NCBI GenBank assembly: GCA_964625175.1
Contig: CAZVAO010000001.1
Span: forward strand, 1 to 51,026
Origin: CAZVAO01 sp964625175
Lineage (GTDB): Bacteria > Bacillota > UBA994 > PWPR01
Direction of reading: 5' to 3'
Length of the DNA: 51,026 nt
The notes under the pieces are model-generated. The model worked only from the letters and a program-made list of their open reading frames with translations, did no database searches and was not told where the DNA came from. Positions 1-8,852 of this stretch are shown here, piece by piece. A program made the translations under genes and the position numbers. The stretch's first letter is position 1; the number at the start of each line of letters is the position of its first letter.

Positions 1-50
1 TTTTTTATTGCGGTCAAGAACTGCTGGGAGGCGGCATCATTCAAGATTAG
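1..50 (+). CDS. mnmA: C-terminal tail of probable tRNA 2-thiouridylase MnmA (partial)
   Basis: Only the last 15 or so codons are inside the window, ending with TAG at 48-50. They read FYCGQELLGGGIIQD. This resembles the end of MnmA proteins, where a VFYDG-x-x-xLGGG-I motif closes the C-terminal beta-barrel. MnmA makes the 2-thio group of s2U34 in tRNAs for Lys, Glu and Gln, and mnmA lies a few genes upstream of alaS in many Bacillota, which fits. The stretch is short, so the assignment is tentative. Confidence 0.55.
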   Translation, partial: FYCGQELLGGGIIQD

Positions 51-72
51 TTTTATAATCGCTGCTCGGAAA

Positions 73-98
73 AAGAGCCCTTTTAACATAGGGTTTTT
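73..98 (+). terminator. possible intrinsic terminator after the mnmA tail
   Basis: CCC at 78-80 pairs with GGG at 91-93. The stem extends outward by A-U and G-U pairs into a five-T run at 94-98. It is a weak hairpin, but it is correctly placed just past the stop codon. Confidence 0.4.
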
Positions 99-352
99 AC
101 TTTTATTTGACCTAGCCCACCAGCTTATACCCTATAGTGACTGCATAAATTTTTGTTTAACGTGGCCAAAGAAGGTTGTAATTAAGGATAATTTAGGATT
201 TTTTCATAGCAATTAAAGGCCTAATCCTGTATACTAATATGCAATGGATTGTGGCCTGTTTAAGGTGTTTTAAGGCTATGTGCACACAGCGGATGATCGT
301 ATTAGTCGTCGATCTAAGCAGTCGTTTGAGGAGAGAAGAAGGAGAAAACTTG
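99..352. other. 250-bp leader region of alaS, no clear element
   Basis: This stretch lies between the possible terminator and the alaS ribosome binding site. alaS is often T-box controlled in Bacillota, so I looked for the T-box antiterminator core (AGGGUGGNACCGCG) and did not find it. A TATACT hexamer at 230-235 could be a -10 box, but no good -35 is present. The alaS reading frame stays open up to 239, without a ribosome binding site for any of the earlier starts. Confidence 0.4.
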
Positions 353-2959
353 ATGAAAGCTAACGAAATTAGAAAATTGTTTATAGATTTTTTTGCTAAT
401 AAAGAACACTATGTTTTGCCCTCACATTCCTTGATTCCTGATAAAGACGATAAGACTTTGTTATGGATTAATAGTGGTATGGCCCCTTTGAAGAAATACT
501 ATTCAAAACAGGCCGAGCCACCAGCAAAAAGAATGGTAAACAGTCAGAAGTGTATTCGCACCAATGATATTGAGAATGTCGGTAAAACAGACAGACATCA
601 AACGATGTTTGAGATGCTAGGTAGCTTTTCTATCGGTGATTATTTTAAAAAAGAAGCAATCGTTTGGGCTTGGGAATTCTTAACCGAGGTCGTTAAACTA
701 GATCCCAAAGACCTTGTTGTTACGATCAATCCTGAAGACGAAGAGGCTTATGGTTTCTGGATTAATGAGGTCGGTTTGAGTCCAGATAAAATATATCGGG
801 ATCCTGATAATTTTTGGGAGATCGGACTTGGTCCATGTGGCCCTGACTCTGAGATTTATTATGATAAAGGTGCTGAGCACGGCTGCCAACCAGAATGCCG
901 ACCAGGGTGTGATGAATGTAGTCGCTTCTTGGAAATCTGGAATTTAGTGTTTACGCAATATAATCGTGAGGCAGATGGTAGTTTGACAGATTTACCGTAT
1001 CAGAATATTGATACGGGGATGGGCTTAGAACGTCTCGTTTCGGTTATTCAAGAGACGCCTAGTAACTATGAGACCGATTTGTTTATGCCAATTATTCAGG
1101 GAATTGAAACTTTAACGCATCACTCCTATAATGATGAGACTCGTATGGCTATGCGCGTAATTGCCGACCACCTGCGTTCTGTTACGTTTGCTGTGGCTGA
1201 TGGCGCGATGCCATCAAATGAGGGACGGGGTTATATTATCCGACGTCTATTGCGCCGTGCTGTAAGGTATGGTCGTACGTTGGGACTGAATCAGCCCTTT
1301 CTTCATGTCTTGGTTAATTACGTGGTGAAAAACATGGAAGAACATTATACCTATTTGAGCGAAAAACAAAGCTTTGTAGAGCGCATTGTTTTGGCAGAGG
1401 AAGAACGTTTCCTTCATACGCTAGAAGAAGGCGAGAAACTACTGAATCAACTCATTATCCAAATTGCGGATTCAGATTCGAGAATAGTCAATGGTCAAGA
1501 TGCTTTCCAACTCTATGATACCTATGGCTTCCCTTTAGAGTTAACCATAGAGATGGCTGGTGAAGCAAACTGTACGGTGGATATCGCTGGCTTTAATGAG
1601 GCGATGGAAGCCCAACGGCAACGTGCCAGAAGCGCATTTAAAGGCGGAGATGGCAATATTGTCGCTGATGAGGTCTTTCTGGATGTTACAGATGGCGATT
1701 TATTCACGGGATACACCACATCTTGTGAAACAGCTACCGTTCTAGCAGTCGACATTGAGGATAATGAGGGGGTGCAATCGGTTAAGCTTCTCCTAGAAAA
1801 AACACCTTTTTACGCGACTTCAGGAGGCCAATCAACGGATTATGGCCGCATTTATAATGATTTTTGTGATATCAAAATTACCAATGTTAGAAAATTAGCG
1901 GACGGTCGAATCCTGCATGAAGGCAAATTGCTTTGGGGGACTATCGCTGCTGGAGACACTGTTGAGGCAACTGTCGATGAGAACCGCAGGCAAGCGATTC
2001 GAATTCATCACACTTGCACGCATTTACTACACAAGGCTTTAAAAAATGTCTTAGGAAACCATATCAATCAGGCAGGTTCCGATGTATCTGCTGATCGGTT
2101 GCGTTTTGACTTTACTCACTTTGAAGGTTTAACGGAAGAAGAGTTAAATCGGATTCAAGAAGAAGTGAATGAACAAATATTTAGAGCATTACCTGTGATT
2201 ACAGAAGAATTGCCAGTGGATGTAGCCATTGAACGCGGCGCTACGGCGCTTTTTGGTGAAAAGTATGGCGATAAGGTGCGTGTTGTTTCTGCTGGTGACT
2301 ATAGTATGGAATTATGCGGCGGTACACACTTGACGAATACGGGCGAAGCCGGCTTTATGATTATTCTATCAGAAGGTAGTATTGGATCGGGAATTCGGAG
2401 AATTGAGGCTATTGCAGGTAAAGCTGCTTATCAATATGCCATGGAACAGATGAATTTACTTCAAGATATTGGCGTGGCTCTAAAAGTCAACACTGATGAT
2501 ATCATTAAAAAAATCCAGGATTTGCAAAGTGAAAATACAAAACTGCTAAGCCAGAATCAAGAAATGCAACAACGCATGTTTACGGCTTCTCTCAACAAAA
2601 TCGAAGAGAAATTCAGTGATGTCGAAGGCATCCAAGTGCTAGCCGCACAGGTAGAGGCTCCTGATATGAATACATTACGTCAATTTGGGGATACCCTGCG
2701 AGCTCGCAATCCTGAATCGGTTATTGCCCTCGGGAGTACAGATGGCACAAAAGTGTTTTTGATTGTCAGTGTCAGTGATTCTTTAATTAAGGAACACCAG
2801 TTACATGCCGGTCAAATAATTAAAGAGATGGCTAAAATATGTGGTGGTGGCGGTGGTGGACGACCAAATATGGCGCAAGCAGGTGGGAAGAATCCTGCAG
2901 CAATCACATCCGCATTAGAATCGGTTCATAAATTCGTAATTGCCCAGAAAAACAATTAG
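353..2959 (+). CDS. alaS: alanyl-tRNA synthetase
   Basis: Charges tRNA-Ala with alanine and hydrolyses mischarged Ser/Gly-tRNA-Ala in the cytoplasm. The 868-residue length is normal. The N-terminal class II catalytic core begins MKANEIRKLFIDFF. The editing domain has the zinc motif H553-x3-H557 and CGGTH at 655-659. A C-terminal DHHA1 domain ends with a glycine-rich GGGGGG run near residue 828. ATG at 353 was chosen because GGAGAA lies just upstream at 341-346 and family members start with this motif. The frame is open further upstream, but those starts lack a ribosome binding site. It is followed by ireB, as in B. subtilis. A second editing protein (AlaX-like) lies at 15853-17046. Confidence 0.98.
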   Translation: MKANEIRKLFIDFFANKEHYVLPSHSLIPDKDDKTLLWINSGMAPLKKYYSKQAEPPAKRMVNSQKCIRTNDIENVGKTDRHQTMFEMLGSFSIGDYFKKEAIVWAWEFLTEVVKLDPKDLVVTINPEDEEAYGFWINEVGLSPDKIYRDPDNFWEIGLGPCGPDSEIYYDKGAEHGCQPECRPGCDECSRFLEIWNLVFTQYNREADGSLTDLPYQNIDTGMGLERLVSVIQETPSNYETDLFMPIIQGIETLTHHSYNDETRMAMRVIADHLRSVTFAVADGAMPSNEGRGYIIRRLLRRAVRYGRTLGLNQPFLHVLVNYVVKNMEEHYTYLSEKQSFVERIVLAEEERFLHTLEEGEKLLNQLIIQIADSDSRIVNGQDAFQLYDTYGFPLELTIEMAGEANCTVDIAGFNEAMEAQRQRARSAFKGGDGNIVADEVFLDVTDGDLFTGYTTSCETATVLAVDIEDNEGVQSVKLLLEKTPFYATSGGQSTDYGRIYNDFCDIKITNVRKLADGRILHEGKLLWGTIAAGDTVEATVDENRRQAIRIHHTCTHLLHKALKNVLGNHINQAGSDVSADRLRFDFTHFEGLTEEELNRIQEEVNEQIFRALPVITEELPVDVAIERGATALFGEKYGDKVRVVSAGDYSMELCGGTHLTNTGEAGFMIILSEGSIGSGIRRIEAIAGKAAYQYAMEQMNLLQDIGVALKVNTDDIIKKIQDLQSENTKLLSQNQEMQQRMFTASLNKIEEKFSDVEGIQVLAAQVEAPDMNTLRQFGDTLRARNPESVIALGSTDGTKVFLIVSVSDSLIKEHQLHAGQIIKEMAKICGGGGGGRPNMAQAGGKNPAAITSALESVHKFVIAQKNN

Positions 2960-2979
2960 TTTTACGGGGGAGAATGGGT

Positions 2980-2985
2980 TATAAT
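2980..2985 (+). promoter_or_regulatory. possible -10 box upstream of ireB
   Basis: A perfect TATAAT follows the alaS stop codon, 52 bp before the ireB start. No convincing -35 hexamer lies 16-18 bp upstream, so it may be a weak promoter within a longer operon or chance. Confidence 0.35.
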
Positions 2986-3037
2986 AATACTAAATGCTAA
3001 ACTAATAACTTATTAACTAACGAGATGAGGTGTAAAT

Positions 3038-3301
3038 ATGGGACGTTTAGATCATACCGTGAGATTTAAAGCAGAGAATGATAAGAGTAAGCATATAGAA
3101 GAGATCATTACGAAGGTTTATAATGCATTAGATTCCAAAGGATATAATCCCGTAAACCAAATTATCGGTTACCTGCTTTCTGGTGATCCTGCATTCATTA
3201 CCAGCCACCAAGATGCACGTATTTTGATTCAACAAGTTGAGCGTGATGAAATCATGGAAGCTTTGCTCAAGAATTATCTAGTCACGAAGGTTATTAAATA
3301 A
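3038..3301 (+). CDS. ireB: IreB family regulatory protein (DUF965)
   Basis: An 87-residue protein that begins MGRLDHTVRF and keeps the family's central NPVNQIIGYLLSGDPAFITS-type block and the closing basic VTKVIK. IreB of Enterococcus is a substrate of the Ser/Thr kinase IreK and negatively controls cephalosporin resistance; the family (YrzL in Bacillus) is restricted to Bacillota. The start follows GAGGTG at normal spacing. A strong terminator just downstream separates it from the aldo/keto reductase. Its position between alaS and ruvX is conserved. The biochemical role in this organism is inferred. Confidence 0.93.
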   Translation: MGRLDHTVRFKAENDKSKHIEEIITKVYNALDSKGYNPVNQIIGYLLSGDPAFITSHQDARILIQQVERDEIMEALLKNYLVTKVIK

Positions 3302-3308
3302 GTTTTGG

Positions 3309-3336
3309 AAAAGAACTCGCCTTAAGAGTTCTTTTT
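3309..3336 (+). terminator. intrinsic terminator after ireB
   Basis: Perfect 10-bp stem (AAAAGAACTC at 3309-3318 with GAGTTCTTTT at 3326-3335), a 7-nt loop and a T run. It lies 8 bp past the ireB stop codon. Confidence 0.82.
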
Positions 3337-3387
3337 CCATCATATATGCCTTGTAAAACATCTTTAAATCCTAAAAATGGGGCCATC

Positions 3388-4335
3388 ATGAAATACAAAA
3401 AACTGGGGAAAACCAATATTTTGGTGTCAAATTTAAGCTTTGGAGCCTTGACAATAAGCCCACTACAAGTCAATCTTAATCCAATCGCTACAAAAGAATT
3501 GCTGTTATATGCTTATGAAAGAGGCATCAATTTTTATGATACTGCTGAGTTTTATCAAAACTATCAACAGCTTAAAGATGGTCTTGATAATCATATTAAC
3601 GATGTCGTCATCTGTGCTAAAACATATGCCTATACAGCACAACAGGCACGTGCAAGCGTTAATAAAGCTCTAAAAGAATTAGGTCGCAATACGATCGACA
3701 TCTTTTGTTTACACGAACAGGAATCTGAATTGACCCTTAGAGGACATCAAGAGGCGATTGTTGAACTCATGCGTTGTAAAGATGAAGGTTTAATCCGAGC
3801 AATTGGTATTTCTACCCATCATATTGCTGCCGCTAAAGCGGTTTTAGATCATCCAGAGATTGAAATTGTTATGACTGTCGTTAACTATCAAGGACTCGGC
3901 ATAGTCGATGGTAGCCTGGCGGAAATGCTAAGTGTGATTAAAGAGTTAAAAAAAAGTGGCAAAGGCGTCTATGGAATGAAAGCATTGGGGGGCGGCAACC
4001 TCAATCGTAATGTGGAAGAAGCCTTTTCTTATGTTAGAGATCTTACCGATTTAGATTCGGTGGCTTTGGGCATGCAAACGATAGAAGAAGTGGATATTGC
4101 AGTTGGTTTTTGGGAGGGTTATGCATTTAACTCACAACTCCAATCACAAGTCAGTAGCTTAGAACGATCATTACACGTTGCCGAGTGGTGTAGTGGTTGT
4201 GGGCGCTGTGTTGATAGATGTGATCACCGAGCGCTCCAAATCAAACTAGGCGTTGTGTCTGTGGATCAGAGTAAGTGCTTGAGATGTGGCTACTGTAGTA
4301 CAGTTTGCCCTGAGTTTTGTTTAAAAATATATTAG
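3388..4335 (+). CDS. aldo/keto reductase with C-terminal 2x[4Fe-4S] ferredoxin domain
   Basis: A 315-residue protein. Residues 1 to about 260 form an aldo/keto reductase TIM barrel. The expected tetrad is visible: Asp and Tyr in DTAEFY, Lys in CAKTY and His in CLHEQE. The last 50 residues form a bacterial ferredoxin domain with CSGCGRC-x3-C and CLRCGYC-x3-C clusters. Such fusions are common in anaerobes and probably couple NAD(P)H-linked carbonyl reduction to an iron-sulfur electron carrier; the substrate is unknown. ATG 3388 is preferred over an upstream in-frame ATG at 3346 because the barrel motif MKYKKLGKTN starts here. It is inserted in the usual alaS-ireB-ruvX order. Confidence 0.9.
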   Translation: MKYKKLGKTNILVSNLSFGALTISPLQVNLNPIATKELLLYAYERGINFYDTAEFYQNYQQLKDGLDNHINDVVICAKTYAYTAQQARASVNKALKELGRNTIDIFCLHEQESELTLRGHQEAIVELMRCKDEGLIRAIGISTHHIAAAKAVLDHPEIEIVMTVVNYQGLGIVDGSLAEMLSVIKELKKSGKGVYGMKALGGGNLNRNVEEAFSYVRDLTDLDSVALGMQTIEEVDIAVGFWEGYAFNSQLQSQVSSLERSLHVAEWCSGCGRCVDRCDHRALQIKLGVVSVDQSKCLRCGYCSTVCPEFCLKIY

Positions 4336-4349
4336 AGAGAAGGTCACGT

Positions 4350-4769
4350 ATGCGTTATTTGGGGTTAGATATCGGTGATAAACGAATTGGAATAGCCATA
4401 AGCGATTCTTCTGGGTTATTTGCTATGCCGTTTGAAGTCTACAATACCGTTGGAGCCAAAAAAGATCAACAGTATATTACAAAACTTGTATTAGAGCAAC
4501 AAATTGAAACGGTCGTTATTGGATTGCCAATCAACATGAATGGTACCGAGGGTGAGAGGGCATTGATCTGTCGTGAGTTTGCACGACGTTTACGGAATCG
4601 TCTTAGAATCCCCATTGAAATGCAAGACGAAAGGCTCAGCACCGTTAGCGCTGAACGAATTTTAATTGACGCAGATGTTTCGCGCAAGAAAAGAAAAACG
4701 ATCATTGATAAGTTAGCTGCTCAGGTAATCTTACAAAACTACCTTGATTGTGTGAATACACGCGAATAA
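4350..4769 (+). CDS. ruvX: putative Holliday junction resolvase YqgF/RuvX
   Basis: A 139-residue RNase H-fold protein of the YqgF family. It carries the N-terminal GLDIGDKRIGIAISD motif with the metal-binding aspartate, the IGLPINMNGTEG loop, and the conserved DERLSTVSAERIL segment. The family is implicated in 5' processing of pre-16S rRNA and was proposed as a Holliday junction resolvase. ATG 4350 follows AGAGAAGG. An in-frame ATG at 4317 would overlap the upstream gene and has no ribosome binding site. Co-transcription with the aldo/keto reductase is likely, since only 14 bp separate them. Confidence 0.95.
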   Translation: MRYLGLDIGDKRIGIAISDSSGLFAMPFEVYNTVGAKKDQQYITKLVLEQQIETVVIGLPINMNGTEGERALICREFARRLRNRLRIPIEMQDERLSTVSAERILIDADVSRKKRKTIIDKLAAQVILQNYLDCVNTRE

Positions 4770-4839
4770 TATTTATTTACTTGACGTTAAGAGAGAGATT
4801 AATTACAATGGAAACAGTCTAGATATGGAGGAATTAATT

Positions 4840-5127
4840 ATGGCTTTTTACGAAGAAGAAATTGTAGTTCTTATAGATGAAGATAATGTCGAGATTGAGT
4901 TTGAGATTATTGAAATATTTGAACTAAACGATCAAAACTATGCGTTTCTATTCCCAGTTGATGATGAAGATGACGAAGCAGTGATCATGAAAATTGTGGT
5001 CGATGTCGATGGAGAAGATATTCTCGTGGATATCGAAGATGATGAAGAATGGAACAGCGTCGTTGCAGCATGGGAAGATATTGTTGAGGAATTCGAAGAA
5101 GAAGAGGAAGAAGATAACGAAGAGTAG
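4840..5127 (+). CDS. DUF1292 family acidic protein (YrzB-like)
   Basis: A 95-residue, strikingly acidic protein with no membrane segment. The C-terminus is almost entirely Glu/Asp. The family (YrzB in Bacillus) is conserved in Bacillota between ruvX and mltG, and its function is unknown. The start at 4840 follows GGAGGA at 4827-4832 with 7-nt spacing. An ATG at 4825 overlaps that ribosome binding site and is rejected. Confidence 0.9.
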   Translation: MAFYEEEIVVLIDEDNVEIEFEIIEIFELNDQNYAFLFPVDDEDDEAVIMKIVVDVDGEDILVDIEDDEEWNSVVAAWEDIVEEFEEEEEEDNEE

Positions 5128-5154
5128 ACTATTTTCAGTTAAGTCTTATTGCAT

Positions 5155-5177
5155 AATGGGTCTATTGACCCATTTTT
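5155..5177 (+). terminator. intrinsic terminator after the DUF1292 gene
   Basis: Stem ATGGGTC (5156-5162) with GACCCAT (5167-5173), a 4-nt loop, then a T run. It ends only about 20 bp before the mltG start, so mltG expression would depend on read-through or on a promoter I cannot identify. Confidence 0.75.
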
Positions 5178-5198
5178 GTTATAGAAAGGGTTCGGCTA

Positions 5199-6218
5199 AT
5201 GGATAATCATTTTTTGCGAGTAGGTAAAAAAATAGCTTTGTTATTGGTAACAATGGTGCTGATTTTCACTATGGTTAGGAGTATTGCGAATTTAACACAT
5301 GATACTGAACCCATCAAAATAGAAATACCAAGTGGTTATTCGACGGGACAGATTGGTTCGATTCTGAAAGAACAAGGTGTGATTGACTCTGTGTTCTGGT
5401 TTAAAATTAAAACAAGGATTGGTGGTTATACTTCTCAAATGAAGGCTGGTATTTACACATTTGATGTTAAGTCTTCGATTAATGATGCTATTGAAAAACT
5501 GGTAAATGGTGAGGTAGCTGAATACGAAGATATTCGAATTACAATCCCAGAGGGCCTTTTGATTAAAGATATGGCTGTGATTTTTGAGGAAAATAGTTTG
5601 TTCACTGCAGATGCATTTTTCGAGGCTATTGAGAATTTTACTCCAGCATATCCTTGGGTTGCGCAAATTCCCGATAGTATGTTACAGAGGTATGAAGGCT
5701 ATCTCTTCCCTGATACCTATCAGTTCAATTCAAATTCAACCCCAGAGATGGTATTAAAACGAATGATGGATCGGTTTAATCAAAAAATATATGAGCCTTA
5801 TTTGGCCTCTCCAATAAATGAGCAATACAGTTTTCACGAGTTAGTGACTTTGGCATCCATAGTTGAAAAAGAAACGATAATCAAAGATGAATTTCCTATC
5901 GTCGCCAGCGTTTTTTTCAATCGTTTAGCAATTAATCAGGGTTTAGAGAGCTGCGCAACGGTTCAATATATCCTGCCCGTTCATCGCGAAATCCTATTAA
6001 CAGCTGATACCGAGATTAAATCGCCTTACAACACCTATTTGTATGCGGGTTTGCCGCCAGGACCTATTGCAAGCTTCGGGCTTGCCGCTTTTGAGGCCGT
6101 TTTAGAACCAGCTGATACAGATTATTATTATTTCCATTCTATTGGCACAAATGGCGGAACGCTGATCTTTAGTAAAACTTTGCGAGAGCACATTAATTCG
6201 ATTAACGCCAATAAATAG
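5199..6218 (+). CDS. mltG: endolytic murein transglycosylase MltG
   Basis: Cleaves nascent peptidoglycan glycan strands and sets their length. The 339-residue protein has one N-terminal transmembrane anchor (about residues 11-29), a LysM-like region, and the YceG catalytic domain. The LASIVEKET motif around residues 219-226 includes the predicted catalytic Glu223, and TVQY lies near residue 254. The length is typical. The start follows GAAAGGG. It is followed by the U32 peptidase and udk, the same order as Bacillus yrrL to udk but without the O-methyltransferase yrrM. Confidence 0.95.
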   Translation: MDNHFLRVGKKIALLLVTMVLIFTMVRSIANLTHDTEPIKIEIPSGYSTGQIGSILKEQGVIDSVFWFKIKTRIGGYTSQMKAGIYTFDVKSSINDAIEKLVNGEVAEYEDIRITIPEGLLIKDMAVIFEENSLFTADAFFEAIENFTPAYPWVAQIPDSMLQRYEGYLFPDTYQFNSNSTPEMVLKRMMDRFNQKIYEPYLASPINEQYSFHELVTLASIVEKETIIKDEFPIVASVFFNRLAINQGLESCATVQYILPVHREILLTADTEIKSPYNTYLYAGLPPGPIASFGLAAFEAVLEPADTDYYYFHSIGTNGGTLIFSKTLREHINSINANK

Positions 6219-6280
6219 ACAAGCGCTTTTTTGTGCATGCAACGTATGCCATTTTAGCGAACGTGAAAGAGGTTGAAATT

Positions 6281-7525
6281 ATGCAAAAAGCAGAATTGTT
6301 AGCGCCTGCAGGTAACTTGGAAAAATTAAAAGCGGCAATCCTATATGGAGCTGATGCTGTTTACCTGGGAGGCATGCAGTATGGTTTGCGTGCATCAGCA
6401 GGTAACTTCACTTTGGAAGAGATGGAAGAAGGAATAAATTTCGCTCATCAACACGGTGCTCGTGTCTATGTAACGGTCAATATCATTGCTCACAATGAGG
6501 ATTTAGCTCAACTACCGGACTACTTGAAACAGTTAGATCAACTACAGGTGGATGCTATAATAGTAGCCGACCCTGGGGTCTTAATGATTGTACAAGAGAC
6601 GATTCCTGATATGGAAGTCCATCTAAGCACACAGGCCAGTAACACGTCTTGGAGAAGTGCGCAATTTTGGGCAAAACAAGGTGTAAAGCGCATCATTTTA
6701 GCGCGGGAATTGACGCTTGATGAAATATCTGAAATTGTCATCAAGGTGCCTGACATGATTTTTGAGAGTTTTGCGCATGGTTCGATGTGTATGTCTTATA
6801 GTGGTCGCTGCTTATTAAGTAATTACTTGACGGGCCGTGATTCAAATCGGGGGCAATGTGCTCAGCCTTGCCGTTGGGAATATGATGTCATAGAAAAAAG
6901 CCGACCAGATCAGTCATTCAAGATTACTGAAGATGACCGCGGCACCTATATTTTCAACTCTAAAGATATGTGTACAAGTGAAATATTACCTCAAATTTTA
7001 GCGACTGGTGTTAAATCTATAAAAATTGAAGGCCGCATGAAAAGTCTTCACTATGTGGCTACTGTTACGAGGGCTTATCGGCAAGCATTAGACGCCTATT
7101 ATGATGATCCCGCCCATTTTCAATTTGATCTCAGCTGGTTAGCGGAACTGCAAAAGCCAAGTCATCGGCCTTATTTCACTGGGTTTTATCAGATTGGACC
7201 TGGTGAGGTTCCGAATGAAGCGGATGTTAGTCAATATTACAGCTCATCTGGCTATATCCGACCTTATCAATTTCTCGGGGTCGTTCTGGAGTATGATCTT
7301 GAGAATAAACGCGCACTGGTTGAACAACGAAATCCATTGGTTAAAGGGGATCTCGTTGAAGTGATGGACCCTAATGGTTGTAATATTATGTTTCGTATCC
7401 AAAGAATGGTTGATGTTACAACGGGTGATGAGATTGAGCGAGCACCACATGCTCGGCAAAATGTTTGGCTCGATTTACCTGAGACGGTCAGTGAATGGTC
7501 GCTGATCCGGAGGGAAATCAAATGA
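6281..7525 (+). CDS. U32 family peptidase
   Basis: A 414-residue member of the U32 collagenase-like family, starting MQKAELLAPAGNLEKLKAA. It has the family block FAHGSMCMSYSGRCLLSNY, SNRGQCAQPCRW and the KIEGRMKS motif. Some U32 proteins (TrhP/RlhA/UbiU) act in tRNA or rRNA hydroxylation rather than proteolysis; the Bacillus YrrN/YrrO pair (TrhP1/P2) makes 5-hydroxyuridine in tRNA. By position and sequence this could be a TrhP-type enzyme, but that is inferred. The ATG at 6281 follows GAAAGAGG. Its stop overlaps the udk start by ATGA (7522-7525), suggesting translational coupling. Confidence 0.92.
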   Translation: MQKAELLAPAGNLEKLKAAILYGADAVYLGGMQYGLRASAGNFTLEEMEEGINFAHQHGARVYVTVNIIAHNEDLAQLPDYLKQLDQLQVDAIIVADPGVLMIVQETIPDMEVHLSTQASNTSWRSAQFWAKQGVKRIILARELTLDEISEIVIKVPDMIFESFAHGSMCMSYSGRCLLSNYLTGRDSNRGQCAQPCRWEYDVIEKSRPDQSFKITEDDRGTYIFNSKDMCTSEILPQILATGVKSIKIEGRMKSLHYVATVTRAYRQALDAYYDDPAHFQFDLSWLAELQKPSHRPYFTGFYQIGPGEVPNEADVSQYYSSSGYIRPYQFLGVVLEYDLENKRALVEQRNPLVKGDLVEVMDPNGCNIMFRIQRMVDVTTGDEIERAPHARQNVWLDLPETVSEWSLIRREIK

Positions 7526-8148
7526 AACCAATCCTAATCGGCATTGCAGGCGGTAGTGGGTCAGGTAAAACTTCTGTAGCTCATGCTCTAGGCAGTAATC
7601 AAGGATCGAACTTAGTCATCTTAGAACAAGACGCCTATTACAAGCATCGCAGTGACTTAACGTTTGATGAGCGCAGTAAATTAAATTATGATCATCCCGA
7701 TGCGTTTGACCATGCCTTATTGTTGGAACATTTGCAACAATTGTTGTCTGGACATCCCATCGAAAAACCAATCTACAATTTTTCTACCCACCTGAGAGAA
7801 GATGCGACCGAGCGCGTGGAACCTCATCACATTATTGTTTTAGAGGGTATCTTGACCTTAGTGGATCCTACGATTAGAGAACTAATGGACATAAAAATAT
7901 ATGTGGACACGGACGATGATGTGCGGGTATTACGCCGTCTTAAGCGTGATATACGAGATCGGGGGCGTTCCCTGGACTCAGTGATCACCCAGTACTTAGG
8001 AACGGTAAAGCCGATGCATCATGCCTTCATAGAACCAAGTAAGCGTTATGCGGATATCATTATTCCTGAAGGTGGCAAAAATCAAGTCGCTATTGATATC
8101 TTGAATAGTAAATTGAATCAAGTCATTACGAAAATAGATCGAGATTAA
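7522..8148 (+). CDS. udk: uridine kinase
   Basis: Phosphorylates uridine and cytidine to UMP/CMP in pyrimidine salvage. The 208-residue length is normal. The P-loop GGSGSGKT is at the N-terminus, followed by the DAYYKH and NYDHPDAFD substrate motifs and the RRLKRDIRDRGR lid segment. ATG 7522 lies 7 nt after GGAGGG and overlaps the U32 stop codon. An earlier ATG at 7495 would lie well inside the U32 gene and ahead of the ribosome binding site. Confidence 0.96.
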   Translation: MKPILIGIAGGSGSGKTSVAHALGSNQGSNLVILEQDAYYKHRSDLTFDERSKLNYDHPDAFDHALLLEHLQQLLSGHPIEKPIYNFSTHLREDATERVEPHHIIVLEGILTLVDPTIRELMDIKIYVDTDDDVRVLRRLKRDIRDRGRSLDSVITQYLGTVKPMHHAFIEPSKRYADIIIPEGGKNQVAIDILNSKLNQVITKIDRD

Positions 8149-8223
8149 TTCGTCTCTCTCTATTTTAAGCTGCCAGAAACTAGCTATTATGTCTACTACT
8201 TACGACTTACAAGAGGTGAATCA

Positions 8224-8712
8224 ATGAGTTTACTGAGACCTGATCTCTATTTAGAGACGATTTATGATTTGAATATTGCAGATTTAGTGCGAGACGGAAT
8301 CGTTACCGTCTTTTTAGATATTGATAATACAATGATTCCCTGGGATAGCGATCATATTCCCCCAAAGTTATATGATTTTATTAAGCGCCTAGAGAACAGT
8401 GGTCTTAAACTCTTCCTACTTTCAAATGCGCGTCGAGAACGAGTTGTTCAAGTGTCGGAGGCTTTAGGGGTAAATGGAATGGGTCTAGCGCGTAAACCTC
8501 TGAAAAGGGGTTTTGCACAGGCTTTAGAAATAACAGACTCACAGAAGCATCAAGTACTTATGATTGGTGATCAGATCTTCACGGATGTTTTAGGTGCCAA
8601 GCTTTTTGGGATTAAAGCTGCATTGGTCAATCAACTTAGCCCTAAGGAATTATTATTTACCAAACTGATGCGACACCTAGAGAAACCTTTCCGATCCCCT
8701 AAGGGGGAGTAA
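8224..8712 (+). CDS. yqeG: YqeG family HAD-type phosphatase
   Basis: A 162-residue HAD-superfamily (subfamily IIIA) protein. It has motif I DIDNTMI, motif II in LLSNARRE and motif IV GDQIFTDVLGA. The family is widespread in Bacillota and its phosphatase substrate is not established. In Bacillus it lies with yqeH and aroE; here it stands alone between udk and ruvC. The start follows AGAGGTG. No promoter is evident in the 75 bp upstream. Confidence 0.92.
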   Translation: MSLLRPDLYLETIYDLNIADLVRDGIVTVFLDIDNTMIPWDSDHIPPKLYDFIKRLENSGLKLFLLSNARRERVVQVSEALGVNGMGLARKPLKRGFAQALEITDSQKHQVLMIGDQIFTDVLGAKLFGIKAALVNQLSPKELLFTKLMRHLEKPFRSPKGE

Positions 8713-8763
8713 CACAATATTCGTAAATCGTGACAAGTGTTTGTGTATTAGAAGTGATAAAAA

Positions 8764-8793
8764 TTGCATGTTAACCCTTAAAAGCTTTATAAT
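8764..8793 (+). promoter_or_regulatory. predicted sigma-A promoter for ruvCAB-queH-queA-tgt
   Basis: TTGCAT (8764-8769), an 18-bp spacer and a perfect TATAAT (8788-8793), 59 bp before ruvC. I looked for a Bacillus-type LexA box (CGAAC-N4-GTTCG) near it and saw none. Confidence 0.6.
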
Positions 8794-8852
8794 AAAGTAA
8801 TAAGTAGCTATTTACTCTATTATGGAGCATTTTAATTTAGGACGGTGAGATT

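Noticed and set aside
239..352. Extended alaS start at 239
   Set aside because: The frame is open but no ribosome binding site precedes those codons, while MKANEIRKLF at 353 with GGAGAA upstream matches the family N-terminus.
51..352. T-box riboswitch upstream of alaS
   Set aside because: The conserved antiterminator core AGGGUGGNACCGCG is not present and I could not fold a specifier stem.
6219..6240. CcpA cre site around AAGCGCTT after mltG
   Set aside because: Only the central 8 bp match; the outer TG and CA of the cre consensus are missing.
8713..8852. LexA-type SOS box in front of ruvCAB
   Set aside because: No CGAAC-N4-GTTCG-like sequence was found; only a sigma-A promoter is visible.
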